From contig JALLLS010000112.1 of NCBI GenBank assembly GCA_025094145.1, positions 30,958-94,957 on the forward strand: 64,000 nt of DNA. The letters are read 5' to 3'. Positions 34,783 through 45,998 of the stretch are shown here, in pieces. The translations under genes and the position numbers were made by a program. Each line of letters starts with the position of its first letter. Positions within the stretch are counted from its first letter, which is position 1. This DNA comes from Spinellus fusiger (lineage: Eukaryota > Mucoromycota > Mucoromycetes > Mucorales > Phycomycetaceae). The notes under the pieces were generated by a model. That model did not search any database. It had not been told where the DNA came from and saw nothing but the letters and a program-made list of their open reading frames with translations.

Positions 34783-35009
34783 GAAAAGAAATACATAAAC
34801 AGAATACATCATGTTACGGAAAGAACAAGTAACAGGGAGAAACCATAGAAAAAGTAAAGTACGCTTATACTTTTATAAATCTTTGTCGTACTTTCCCAAA
34901 ACAAGATTTCTTTTTACAGAGGGGAAAAAAGTATCCCTTGAACACAACAGACTCAACAAACAGCCTAAAATGTGTGTATAAAGCTTAGAATGGACTCAAG
35001 AATAGGAAA

Positions 35010-35640
35010 TTATTATAAGAGTCTATGCTCTGAACAGCCTTCAACTATTTTCACGGAATACCTGCAAAAACCCTTGTAGATCCCTCTCGAAGACTCCACT
35101 ACAATTGTCCTGAATTTTAGAGGCCAAAGTCTCTTGTAACACTGATGACTGATAAGATTCAGTGTCGAGTGACAGCACTTTTGGTATCCCTGTCTTTGTC
35201 TTTGGCACATTCACAATAACCCTGGTGTTCCTTGTTTGATCAAGAAACATTTCTTTTCCTATTGATGTGGAACCCTGACTCATCAATAAAAACACAATGG
35301 GTTGTATAATCTATAGCTGTTCTTATTAGATACTTCACCCACACAGGGCACTTTTTTATCTTTTGAGGGAGGCTGTTTTACTCAGTACCCTCGAGTCTGG
35401 CATTCTTCAGGCCTGATACAGTGCCATTTTGACTATATAAATAAAAGAAAGAAAGAAAGAAAGACTTGGTATGTATTGCCCAAGGTTGGTGGACGACCCA
35501 TAAGTCTACCCTTGTCAGTCTGACTCTCAGAATCATTTCTGGAATCTCTGGAATCTTTGGGATCCAGTACAGAAACTGTGCAAGGGTTCACATTCAGTCT
35601 TGTAGCAGCTGCACAAACACTCCATCTCTTCTTATTCTAC
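35010..35640 (-). pseudogene. DDE_3-type transposase relic with N-terminal HTH
   Basis: Reading the minus strand from about 35630: an HTH region remnant (AATRLNVNPCTVS) and linker GRLMGRPPTLG, then across a frameshift NARLEGTE, and from about 35320 TTHCVFIDESGFHINRKRNVS followed by a stop where Trp is expected, then VNVPKTKTGIPKV. The first-aspartate block is the same type as at 8230-8740. Several stops and shifts and no final acidic block make it a dead copy. Confidence 0.6.
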
Positions 35641-37883
35641 ACCTGTTCAGAAAGAAAAAAAAGTTCGTCTTTCTGTATGTCTCTTTGGTACTTGTAAGAT
35701 CTTTTGTCTGTCATTGTATGTTTGTGTGATGTAATAGTGCTCTATTCATGTTGAATGTAAACTATTCAGCTTCTATATAGAAAAAATGATAATAGTATTT
35801 ATTTGAATGGTATGATTCTTTTTCTTTTTTAAAATACTAGTTACGATATTGGTTTGAGAAAGTGCGACGAGAGGTGGCAGGAGTCCTTGTAAATTGGATA
35901 AAAGTGAACTCATACATGATTGCATTTTTATATTGACAATCCCCTATCCTTTCTGTTTTGCTTGTTTTCATTCTTTTATCTCCATGTCATCATTTCATGC
36001 ATAAGATGTGTACTCTTTTCCCTAATGTTTTATATTAGTATTAAGAAATATAGATATAGATTCTTAAGTCCATTGAATTACTTGGGAAATTTACTCTCTT
36101 GCTTCTGTTCATTAATAGCAATGCTCTAACCATCTATATGTTTGATAATGAAATTAAAAAAGGCCTCCACTACCTATTAAAGTTAGTCTATTACTATTTA
36201 GTCTTTTTTAGGAATCCTCATTATTATGTTTGTACAGTTTTATCATTTGAACATAGACTGTAGAGTTAAACTTTTAACCTATTGAATCAAAGTGATAGAG
36301 TAGCATTGTTGATACATTCAATGGATATGACCTACAGCACATGTAAACTTTTTTATTTTATTTTAAAATAATATACTGGAATCATCTGCAGGACTTTCTC
36401 CCTTCTTTTTTGATCCGTCACGGTGAAAATGGAAACATATTTCTAACTTTACAGAGGTATACATTTCAAACATAAATCAGATGTTTCTAAACAAATATTG
36501 AAATTTCTCCAATCAACAACAAGTAATGCATTTTAGTATAATAATAATATTAATAATAATAATTGAAAATGAAAATGAAAAATAAAAAGGGGAAAGCACT
36601 ATTTGAAAACAATGTTATTTTGTAAATACAAACAAACAAACAAAGATCTATAAAAGCACACATGAATACCACAGCATTATTACTATTATCATTCTATAAA
36701 GCAAAGCTGTGCTCATCAGTGGGCCTTTTTCTTGGCGTGTCTCAATAAATGTTCGAGAGATACAAAGCAAAGAAACAAAAATACAAAGAACAGCACCGAG
36801 TCATTTGTTATATTTATAAATAAAGGTCAAGTTTCCTTTAGAATGTTTCATCAAGGTGGGTCTCATGTTAAGAGAATAGTGTTGATTCCTACTGCACTCC
36901 TAACTCATTACAACATTCTTAGTCTTTTCAATAACTCATTGTGGATAGAATTTATTAATACAATAGTTAGAATAAGACAGCTCAAGTTATTGCCTTGTGG
37001 CATGTTTTTTCTTTTTGCCAACATGTCGAGGGGTTTTTCTTCTTCTGCTGCTTTTGATAAATAAGAACAAACACTGTGATAGAATACCATTCCTCATCAA
37101 ATCCATCACAAAGAAAGAAAAGAAAAGCTCCCGTCCTAATTTCAAGATGTCTGTTTTGTGTGTGTTTTATTGACTTGGCATAATGCAGGTTTGTATTTGC
37201 TCCAAAAATTATCTGCGTGGAGTATTTAGGGGTTATGTTTTGGTAAAGTATTTATATTCTCTGAACTTGAATAATGCTACTATTCTTTATTGGATATTGA
37301 TTTACGTGCAATGATGAAAGCACGAAGGGTTGGGAATTCTAATTGTATAAAATAACTAATTTCTATTAATGCACAAGCAACATACAAAAAATACTTTAAA
37401 AAGTCAATCCATAACGTGCTATAGATCACTTACATTGGATACTATCAAGTCGATGTACAGGGTCACCATTTAGATTAGAGGGTCTATGCTCTACCCTCTA
37501 CTCCGCATTTATTTGATATAGCTTAACATTTACAGTCAATATACACTATTAAAACCTTATACTTTCTATATCTCAAGTATGTCTAATTTAGAACACTACA
37601 ATAAGGTATAAGCGGTTATTCTTTTCTTCTTATTTATTTTTCACATGACATTGAGCTGTTAGGCAATAAAATAATAGTATGAATAATCACAAATATGTCT
37701 AATTCAATACATCTGGCTGTAGGAGCATGTAGACCGATAACAAAATATACCCTTTCAAACCCATACATGTATATCCTACCTCAGGAGAAACAGAGCAGAG
37801 TACTATAGTTCAAGATACTATAGCCTACTCCATGTTTTTACTGTAAATAAACTACGCTTCAAGGTGGTGTATTGTTATGGTTT

Positions 37884-37950
37884 ATTATTAGTTATTAGTT
37901 ATTAGTTATTAGTTAGTTATTATTTAGTTATTATTTATTAGTTATAACTG
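37884..37950. repeat. (TTATTAG)n tandem repeat
   Basis: ttattagttattag units repeat about eight times with small changes, in intergenic DNA. Confidence 0.75.
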
Positions 37951-40819
37951 CTAACCATTTTAGTGCCCATCTTCCTATTAGCCACTCCCTTTTTTATAGT
38001 AATAGAGGTCAAGACAATGATCCTAATCACACACACTCGTCTTATAACTGTGTAATATCATTTATGGTATGTTGAAGTACTTGACCAATGCCAACAAAAT
38101 AAATGTGTCACACTCTCTGAACTCTGATGAACTTACCATGATAAATTGCCCTGTACCCTCCTCAGAAACATGTACATTATTAGATTGGCTCAGTAACGGG
38201 TCTCTTCTTCATGACACTTTTATTTTCATCTTTGTGCTTGAGATTTACAGTAATAAACGATCGTTATCAACTTTAATCTTAATCTCTGTGGATTGTTACC
38301 GAGTCTCACGAAAATTGACTTTTTAGTTGTATGATGCCTTTTTATTTATTATTCTTATATTTAGATTCAGTGCAGTATGTGTTCCAACATCAAAAAGGAA
38401 ACAAGCTTTGATCTGTTCGACCAAACAAAAGGCATGGATAAATCAACCAACCAATCAATATATCAATCCACATCACGGACAAATTCTCCTTTTTCTTTTC
38501 TTTCTTTCTTTCCTTTTCCAACCGAACTGCTGGCAAGTTTATTTAGGAAACAAGAACAATTAAGGTGAATTTATAAAAAAAAATATTCATATAAACGAAA
38601 AACCTTTTACACATGACTTGTGGTAATTCATGCACCTGTGAACTTTCTAAATTGTTCGGTAGGTTTCTATAATAATAATAATAAAGTGTAGTACTCATTG
38701 CCATTGTGATATTTATTATTAAATTTATCATTTAAGTAGTGAACGCAGACGTAATGTCTGACATACCCAATTTCTCAAGGGTGTGAATTATCGAGTATAG
38801 AGCGTGGAGACCCAATATAGGGTAGAGTATCTTTATTGCATGTGTTTCAGCAGTTTAAAAACTGAGTTGGACTCAAGTGATTGTCTTGAAACTTGAGCTA
38901 AATAAGATGGGGTGAGCTCTTATATGTCAAAACCCAATGTCTTGATTGAATAGACATGTCAATGCGGCCAAGAATAGAAAGAAAACATCCCATGAATGTA
39001 AAACAAATAGGAGAAGAGTTTTTTATTTTATTTTAAAAAGGTATAGGATGATTTGCCGCACCAATAACCATTCTATGAAGACCGGCACTAGTACTGAGAA
39101 GGTTACTTGGGATGTGGATATTTTGCCATGTACAGTGGAAATAGAATACATATACATATAACCCTATCCATTAAAGCAATGTGAGAATATTACAGTACTA
39201 TAAGAACCGAGTAAAGAGAAAGAAAACCTGTAGAATACAAGCTTTTCCAAAGGGATGTCTATTGCATGAGTCCAATAGATTTCTATGAATTTTATTCTTT
39301 TCTTGAAAGGACTGTCTTTCTAGAATATGCAAGATAAGATCCTCCAACATTAGAAGTGTAACTCTATTCTATTCCATTTGAAAATGAAAATAAAAAGAGG
39401 AGAAGCACTGGTATTATGTGAGCGTGCTTTCATATTTCTGCTAAACTGAAATTTTAGCAATTAATGTCGGCTAAAGTAAATAGATTTATTAATCTCCAGA
39501 AATTATATTTAGATTCGTAAGCAAAAGAACTCGATACAACACTCCATATGAACTTCTAGATCCGCCAGCATTCACTTGCTTTGACTCATGTGGTCTGTAT
39601 TCAAGTGTATGTCTTCGATATGTCGGATGCTCAATAGAGAAAGAGTTACACCACCTAATTCTATTACACAGTATGACATAGTTATTGGTGTACCAAAACT
39701 ACATACCACTCTCAATGGTAAGTAGAACAAGGGTTACACTTTCTGACTTATAGATGCATGAAGACAGAAGAACATCAATGGATTAAGTTCCAAGAATAAA
39801 TCTATCTTTTTAATCACTTGCGAGGAAATGAGGAGCTCAAAGGACAAAGAGAAATTAGACGAGACATGGATATAAGAAGCAATACTATGGCTGGCAAAAG
39901 GTGGATCTTCTTCCTATTTGGTATGTGTCATCTAAAAAGATGCGCTCAGTAGACTGATTTCGGATTCCCTTTCTAGGGAATAATAGGTATTCCTTACCGA
40001 CCCAGGTTACACCCATACGGTGTAACAATGCGTAACTATAACAACGTGATCCTCAAGCACTGAAAGAGCAGAATCCTTTTTACTTAATCAAAGATGCCAA
40101 TGCATTCACTCTGCTTCTTGATTCAAGTGAATTCATTGGGATGATATGAAGAATTGTCTATAAAAGGTAGAATAAAAAATAGATATAGAATTAACACATA
40201 ATTATAAACATTCTCATTCATTCTAGAAGACCTCTTCAAATCATGATACACAACTTACATGTCTATCAAACTACTACAAATGTCTTTTTCTTTTTCAAAG
40301 CGCTATCGGTGTTTGTATTAAAGATTCTTTTACCAAATAATACGAGTTTTTTCCTTGATAGGTATGGCAACTCCTCCTAAGCCAAGACTCTATCTGCCTC
40401 GATGATTGGCGTTCTCATCCTGTGGAATGTAAGGCCTCTCTCCAAATAAAACTTGCACTTTATTAGGGTTGCCCAGTTGCATTTTAAGGCAAACATATCT
40501 GTTTGTTTCTGCAAATGGTCTTGAATATGTGTCTATATTTGTTCAATTTTAGCCCCACACATTGTAGCCACTTTGCTGTATAGAATGTCGGACGCCAAGC
40601 CATAGGCGTAAAGGAGATGTTTGTATTTCTATATCCATTTACCTCCATTGGAAAGTATTCCACCCAGGTGTGATAAATAGACACCTACACAATTCTTCAC
40701 ACAAGAGAGGGTTTAATACATTTGGAGTATAGGCGCTTTTGTGTCTGACATCACCTGCATTCCACCCCGAGCTATTGGATAGTATTGAAGACATATGTCT
40801 TGGTGGGGCTGCCCTATGT

Positions 40820-41110
40820 ACACTAGGGAAGTGTTGAGAGAAGACTATGCCCAGTGCCTGTTAAGGGGGTTCTGCTGGCTGGAGGGATTTACTGGCCATG
40901 CACCCTTAGGATCGCGTCCATGGCATCCAGGATCGCGTCTACTTGGGAGTGTCCTATGACAGCCTAAAATGAAAGCAGCACAGGTCTTATTTATAGTACG
41001 TGTTGCTTCTATGGCTTGACGCATCACTGTTGGAGTCAGCCTTTGTTCTACGCCTACGATCACCCCACAACCTTTCTTTCTGTGTAATAGGACCACGAGG
41101 AGCACACTCT
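40820..41110 (-). other. GC-richer patch with a relic-like open frame
   Basis: The DNA here is clearly less AT-rich than the kilobases around it, and the minus strand has a 91-codon frame (40845-41120; CGVIVGVEQRLTPTVMRQAI, then several Arg/Pro-rich residues) ending at a stop. A short internal repeat (ggatcgcgtc) occurs twice at 40910-40940. The contrast suggests an inserted element or a degraded gene. I do not recognise it. Confidence 0.3.
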
Positions 41111-41242
41111 CCTTTCCCATTTGTCTATTGAGTCTCGCATGAAAACTGCTGATGTCATGCCACTTTTTATTATATATGTTTTTATGTAGTATAAGATAGA
41201 CACATTGAGCTCACAAGGGCACACTTTTGGAGATGGCAAAAC

Positions 41243-41352
41243 AGTAAGAAATAATAGTAAGAAATAATAGTAAGAAATAATAGTAAGAAATAATAGTAAA
41301 AAATAATAGTAAGAAATAATAGTAAAAAATAAAAAATAAAAAATAATAGTAA
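41243..41352. repeat. (AATAATAGTAAG)n 12-bp tandem repeat
   Basis: Roughly eight copies of a 12-bp unit with aagaa/aaaaa variation; this is non-coding. Confidence 0.8.
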
Positions 41353-41661
41353 AATAAAAAATCATCATTCATCCCGTTTATAGCCTTCCTACCCAAAAGA
41401 GGGCATCGGAAAAGATCGGAAGTACGCTTAGGTGGAAAGCATAGACAATTCTTTACTTTGTCTTCCGCTATTCTTGTCTTTTGTTAGGAGAGTGAATAGG
41501 AGGGCATGGTGGGCTCAAGATGAATGCGTTGAAGGGGAAAGGGAAATCTTTTCCATCATGGAGACTAGGCAGATGAGATTAAATCAGCCAACAGGAGCTC
41601 AGTGTCATGGATGAATCTACCAAATGATCCTACCTTATCTGCGGACAGCCTACCACCTATG

Positions 41662-41739
41662 ATTGGCTGGAATCAAAGTTATCTCTATAACAACCCTTTA
41701 TAGCATTGATGAAGATAAGGAATGGTCGCCTCTGATTGG
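41662..41739 (+). promoter_or_regulatory. Two inverted CCAAT boxes upstream of the kinase gene
   Basis: ATTGG occurs at 41662-41666 (tgattggctgg) and 41735-41739 (tgattggatg), about 200 and 127 bp before the kinase ATG. Fungal Hap/CBF complexes bind CCAAT in either orientation. The spacing suits a core promoter, but function is inferred. Confidence 0.4.
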
Positions 41740-41865
41740 ATGAAAAGGGTTGTTCTGCGGACAACCAGTGTAACTGGCCCCCTTTTCCTTTTCCGGACAT
41801 TCAAACACCGACTAAAAGTATATTAAAGCAACTCTATTCTGCCTCTCTTTCTTCTCTCCACTCAA

Positions 41866-43068
41866 ATGTACACTTTCCCTCAGAAATCAATCCAGCAAAA
41901 AGACACTTTCAGCCCATTTTTTGAACATTTGATCCAGCCTACAGAGGCACAGGAAGAAAACGAGTCACAAAAAACCTTCCACTACAGCTACAGCTATGAT
42001 TTGCCCTCACCCAACCCTTCTCCTTCCTCGTCGTCGTCTACAATTGGGATCAGCACAAGCAGCACGCCCTCCACTACCACCACCACCTCACCGATTGCCC
42101 TGTTCTCCATCGACACAGCAGTCCCACGTCTCTCCATTGCCCGCAAAAAGACTACGATCAGCCGAAAGCCTGTCACTTCTTCCCTGCCTATCTCTCCTCT
42201 CGAACGCCGATCACCTGCTGCCTCTTTCCTGTCCACCTTCTCTGCCCCTGCTCAGATTGTGCAGGAGGAAAAGGGCGATGAAATTGATGACTATGTTCTT
42301 GATAATGTCATTGGCTTTGGAGGATTCTCTACAGTCAGAAAGGGCTACCGTATCTCTGACGGACAAAAGGTGGCCATCAAAATCATCAAGAAGTCTGTTC
42401 CTGAGGATGAAGAAGACCAGATCCTTCTTGAACGTGAGATTGCCATATGGAAGTCATTAGACCATCCCCATATTGTCAATGTTCATTCTGTCCTGGAGAC
42501 AGACCGTGCCACCTACATTGTTGCAGACTACTGTGCAAAGGGTCATCTTCTGGATCTTGTTGCCCACCAAGGCCTGTCTGAGGCCAAGGCCAAGGCTCTT
42601 TTTGTGCCTCTTGCCCAGGCCATTCATTATTTACACAGCCAGGCAAGAGTGTGCCACAAAGACATTAAGCTTGAGAATGTGCTGGTGGATGAAAACAACA
42701 TTGTCAAGCTATGTGACTTTGGTTTGGCCATCCCTTGCCAGCCTACCAAAACCACACAGCCAGCAGGTGGGTCTTTGGCTTATGTCGCACCTGAGCAAAT
42801 CCTCTCGTCTACAGCCATGGGTTGTCCAAAGACAGATGTATGGTCGCTTGGCATTGTTCTGTACACTCTTGTGACAGGGAAATTACCCTTTGCAGAATCA
42901 CAGACTGCTCGTTTGCAGCATATTATACTTTCTGGGCAGTGGGATATGCCAGCCTCCCTCTCTCAAGAGCTCCAATCTCTATTGAGAAGTTGTATCTGTA
43001 TTGATCCTGAGCAGCGCTTTGATACACAGCAGATTCTTGCTTCTCCTTGGTGCAGAAGTCTCTCGTAA
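41866..43068 (+). CDS. Intronless Ser/Thr protein kinase (CAMK/Snf1-like fold)
   Basis: 400 residues in one exon. The N-terminal 135 residues are Ser/Thr/Pro-rich and probably disordered. The kinase domain, about 143-398, shows the glycine loop GFGGFSTVRKG (150-160), the ATP-binding VAIKII with Lys172, the catalytic loop CHKDIKLENVLVD (H264-D266), CDFGLA (DFG 284-286) and YVAPEQ (308-310), and ends in the subdomain XI region. The catalytic loop has HKD instead of HRD, a conservative change. The pattern DIKLENVL and APEQIL resembles the Snf1/Kin-type CAMK group; I cannot choose a subfamily. It lacks introns, unlike almost all neighbours. Confidence 0.88.
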   Translation: MYTFPQKSIQQKDTFSPFFEHLIQPTEAQEENESQKTFHYSYSYDLPSPNPSPSSSSSTIGISTSSTPSTTTTTSPIALFSIDTAVPRLSIARKKTTISRKPVTSSLPISPLERRSPAASFLSTFSAPAQIVQEEKGDEIDDYVLDNVIGFGGFSTVRKGYRISDGQKVAIKIIKKSVPEDEEDQILLEREIAIWKSLDHPHIVNVHSVLETDRATYIVADYCAKGHLLDLVAHQGLSEAKAKALFVPLAQAIHYLHSQARVCHKDIKLENVLVDENNIVKLCDFGLAIPCQPTKTTQPAGGSLAYVAPEQILSSTAMGCPKTDVWSLGIVLYTLVTGKLPFAESQTARLQHIILSGQWDMPASLSQELQSLLRSCICIDPEQRFDTQQILASPWCRSLS

Positions 43069-43610
43069 AATTATATACAAAAGCAAAAGAAGCAAGAACA
43101 GAAATCGGAAAAAAGAAAGAAACAAAAACAAGCGGAAAAAAACAAAAACAAAAACAAAAACAAAAACATAGCCCCGTATATGTATGTATATCTTTCTATC
43201 TATCTCTTCACATAGCCAAAAACAACAACAACATCCTAGTCTATATCACTTCCTCCTACTTGTTTATATCTGTTCATCCATTAGCTCAGCCTTGTACATT
43301 ATCTATCCTTGTTATTTATCTACCTTGTTCATCACTAAATATGAGAAATACAAATAAAGAAAATAAAATAAGAAAATAAGAACATCAAGTTAGCAATTTA
43401 TTCTATCATGTAGTTGGGTTCAATAATGAAGGAGGAATAGAGTAGGCTGTCCATGGGACCTACTACAGCCATAGTGTCAGTTTTCATTATAGAGAAAGGA
43501 GGGTGTTCTGTACAGTGGTATAGACAGTAGTGTTCTGTACAGTAATATGGACAGTAACACCAACCCACTAAATCAGTGGTTAGGTGGTCCCTTTCATAAA
43601 GCAGTCCCCT

Positions 43611-43831
43611 TGTTGTTGTTGTTGTTGTTGTTTTTGCTGTTATTATTATTAGTGTTATTATTACTATTATTATTACGATTACTATTCCTATTATTATTCC
43701 TATTATTATTCCTATTATTATTATTCCTATTATTATTCCTATTATTATTCCTATTATTATTCCTATTATTATTACTATCACTATTATCACTATTATTACT
43801 ACTACTATTACCATTACTATTATCACTTTCG
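43611..43831. repeat. Compound trinucleotide repeat (TTG then ATT/CCTATTATT) before the Gemin6-like gene
   Basis: gttgttgttg is followed by many attatt and cctattattatt (12-bp) units reaching the base before the ATG at 43832. It is open in several frames and produces artefact poly-Leu/Ile frames on both strands. It forms the immediate upstream region of the gene and may vary in length between strains. Confidence 0.85.
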
Positions 43832-44446
43832 ATGAAGTCTTTTTACTCTTATAGCGAGGAGGAGTTGTGCACTCTGCTTGACTGCCTTACAATAGTAACC
43901 CTCACCAATGGAAGAGTACAGACAGGCCGTCTTTATACAGTGGATCCTGTCTCTGGCAATATTGTTCTTATAGACGAAAACAACGACATTGTAGTCATCA
44001 TGCACTACACCATCCAAACACTAGAGAGTGAGTTGGAAAATAAACGCACTGTTTTCTTTTCCTTTCTCCTTTCTTTCTTTCTTTCTCCTTGGACTAATCC
44101 TTGTCTCTAGTCAGTCCATCCCCTTCTACACCCACCCATACACCCACTCATACACCACTGTTGATGACTCCTGCATGGATAGACACCAGAAAAGAACTCA
44201 TGTTGGCCTATCTCTCAAAGGTAAATAGAAAACACACCCACCCACACCAAAGAGGATAGCTACTATAGTTATGTACAGCACAGAGTTCCCTTTCAACTGG
44301 TAGAGGGTGAGTCTGCCATTCATGTCTTGGGATGTGCACGTGTCGAGGCTCCTTACACTGCAACCAGTGTTTATTGCGAGAATGCATTGATACAAAGGCG
44401 CGTACGTGATTTAGTCATGGGGCTTGCCATGGCCGTAGAGAGGTAG
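43832..44446 (+). CDS. Gemin6-like SMN-complex protein
   Basis: Exons 43832-44027, 44111-44220 and 44279-44446 encode 157 residues (human GEMIN6 has 167). The N-terminal half has an Sm-type fold pattern: LDCLTIVTLTNGRVQTGRL then VDPVSGNIVLID and IVVIMHYTIQTLE. A Pro/Thr linker follows, then the helical C-terminal region WIDTRKELMLAYLSKHRVPF, and SAIHVLGCARVEAPYTATSV and LIQRRVRDLVMG. This matches the C-terminal domain of animal Gemin6 (I-P-F/V, then a G-x-x-x-I-x-x-P-Y core and a final R-V-x-x-L-I helix). In animals Gemin6 pairs with Gemin7 within the SMN complex that loads Sm proteins on snRNA. Spliced phase and length are both consistent. Confidence 0.75.
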
Positions 44447-44539
44447 AAAAGAGGAATAAAAACAAGACAAAGAAGAAGAGAAGGAAAAGAAAGGCCATCT
44501 ATGTATATTCATATATTCTATATTTACATTGTCATTACA

Positions 44540-45104
44540 CTAGCAGGGAGAGGTGGTTCTATGGAGCATGACTAGCAGATGGGCGGCGTCTTGGTCGTCT
44601 GAGGAGAGGGAGCAGAGAGGTGTGCGTGGAGAGGTGTTGCGTTTGGCAGAGAGAGGAGAGCGTATACGGGTGGGGAGCATGGCATGGACAAAGGAAGTGG
44701 GCTTTGTGATGGGGGATAGATGTGTTCTATGGGTAGGATAGTAGCGATGATAGGGAGATGGGCTGGTGGTTGCAGTTGCCATGGCTGCCGTTGCCATGGC
44801 TGCTGTTGCTGCTGCTGTTGCTATGGAGGAAAAAGAGGAAGAAAAAGAGGAGGAGGAGGAAGAGGAAAAGGACAGCAAAGGATGCCTTGTCTTTAGGAGA
44901 CTGAGTTCAAGCGTCATAAGATCCAGCCGTTCATATCCATGTTGGTGCTTGAACTTGGCAAGGGCGAGGCGTGTCTTTAAGCGATGGATTATCTATCTTG
45001 TTTTTGAGAATCTCCTCCAGCAAGAGGAAGAAGGAAGAAGACGCGTCCAATAGAACAGTAGGACATACCTTTGGCAGTTCACTCTTTGTAGGGAAAGGAG
45101 ACAT
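44540..45104 (-). CDS. Small protein with Whi5/Nrm1-like motif (tentative cell-cycle repressor)
   Basis: Exons 45104-45069 and 44992-44540 (76-bp intron) encode 162 residues. After MSPFPTKSELPK the protein has a basic amphipathic helix (RLKTRLALAKFKHQHGYERL, then DLMTLELSL) resembling the short G1/S-repressor motif of Whi5/Nrm1 proteins. A low-complexity Ser and Ala/Thr/Met region (from AT-AC and GCC repeats at about 44765-44870) follows. The C-terminus has SSDDQDAAHLLVMLHRTTSP, similar to the AA-x-LL-x-L-x-SPSP ending of that family. The start is inferred because the first exon joins in phase to the motif, whereas the ATG at 45196 does not. I am not sure of the family. Confidence 0.5.
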
Positions 45105-45998
45105 AATAGAAAGGAAAGGGAGAAAAGAAACTGAGAATCATTAAGTATAAAAAAATACACTAATTCACCTGCTGTTCCCCTTGAGGAAGGTCGCATGACT
45201 TGTTCTGCTGGTCAAGCGGGTGATGGACTTCTTTTTGTGCCTTACAAGTTAGTATTCTAACAAATACAGCAGCAACTAGAATATAAGGCTGGCATTGCAA
45301 CTCTTCTTTATCTTGTGCTCTTATTTTCTAAATCTCTTGTCTCCTTATTCCTTTCACGGACTTTGAAGTCACGCACAGACAGTCTTCAGTGATTGGCTAC
45401 ATAATTCCGAAGAGACCCGCCTCTGCTGCTGTTCCTCCCACTGACTCCAAGCCAACCCTTGTCCTATGATGAAAAGGCTTACAGTAATGGCTGTAACCAG
45501 TGACACCAAATGCTAAGGGCCTATTGGCTCCATTCCAACACTACCTATTTCCCTTGCTTCCCTTGCTTCCCTTGTTTTCATTCGTCCATCTCCACTGCTT
45601 CGTCTGGGTAGGGGTGTGTGGATGATTGGATAGGCAAGTGATGGGATGAACAGATGATTGGATGAGTGATTGGATGGGAGGGTGTGGCTGTAAGGTGTAG
45701 GGTAGAATAGAAAAAAGACATAACTTATTTCTAGTTTCTACTATAATGTTGCTATGGCTATAACATTGCTATGGCTATAACATTGCTATGAACATTCATA
45801 TCCGTGCCCATCTCCATAGTGTGGCTTGTCTTTGTTTATTACTAGGCACTGGACTATGCATCTGTTTGTTCTTACTTGATACCTGCACACTATTCTTATC
45901 CACTCTTTCTCCCTGATTTTCTTTCACGTTCATTGTGCACCTCCTTACACTATTTCACTACAGTCAGTAGCAGTGAGCTTTATGGCTGAGAACAATGG
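45105..45998. other. Intergenic region with a cluster of CCAAT boxes
   Basis: No coding frame is seen. It is the upstream region of the Whi5-like gene and the 3' side of the next minus-strand gene. It holds the CCAAT cluster described separately and a tandem ttgctatggctataaca repeat (45750-45790, about two and a half copies). Confidence 0.4.
45392..45673 (-). promoter_or_regulatory. Five CCAAT boxes upstream of the Whi5-like gene
   Basis: On the minus strand, CCAAT occurs at 45396-45392, 45527-45523, 45629-45625, 45661-45657 and 45673-45669, all reading in the sense direction of the gene starting at 45104 (288-569 bp upstream). Three are in 49 bp. Five sense-oriented copies in 280 bp is more than expected by chance, though a degenerate repeat (gatgattggat) accounts for the last three. 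Confidence 0.4.

Larger units (their letters stand above)
30784..41865. other. 11-kb AT-rich gene-poor region
   Basis: No convincing protein gene or structural RNA could be found here. It contains several microsatellites listed separately (31254-31440, 34737-34782, 37884-37950, 41243-41352), a DDE_3 transposase relic at about 35010-35640, an unrecognised frame at 32550-32747, and a GC-richer patch at about 40820-41110. ORFs over 60 codons, such as 36732-37064 and 38069-38326, have AT-driven composition and no motif. The last 200 bp contain promoter-like CCAAT elements for the kinase gene. Confidence 0.5.

Noticed and set aside
36732..37064. 110-codon plus-strand frame
   Set aside because: AT-driven composition with no recognisable domain or splice partners.
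43398..44110. Poly-Leu/Ile frames on both strands around 43.4-44.1 kb
   Set aside because: Translation of a trinucleotide repeat; only the part from ATG 43832 belongs to a gene.
45105..45196. ATG at 45196 as the start of the Whi5-like gene
   Set aside because: Its frame (MRPSSRGTA) cannot be joined in phase to the conserved helix by any splice sites I could find; ATG 45104 can.
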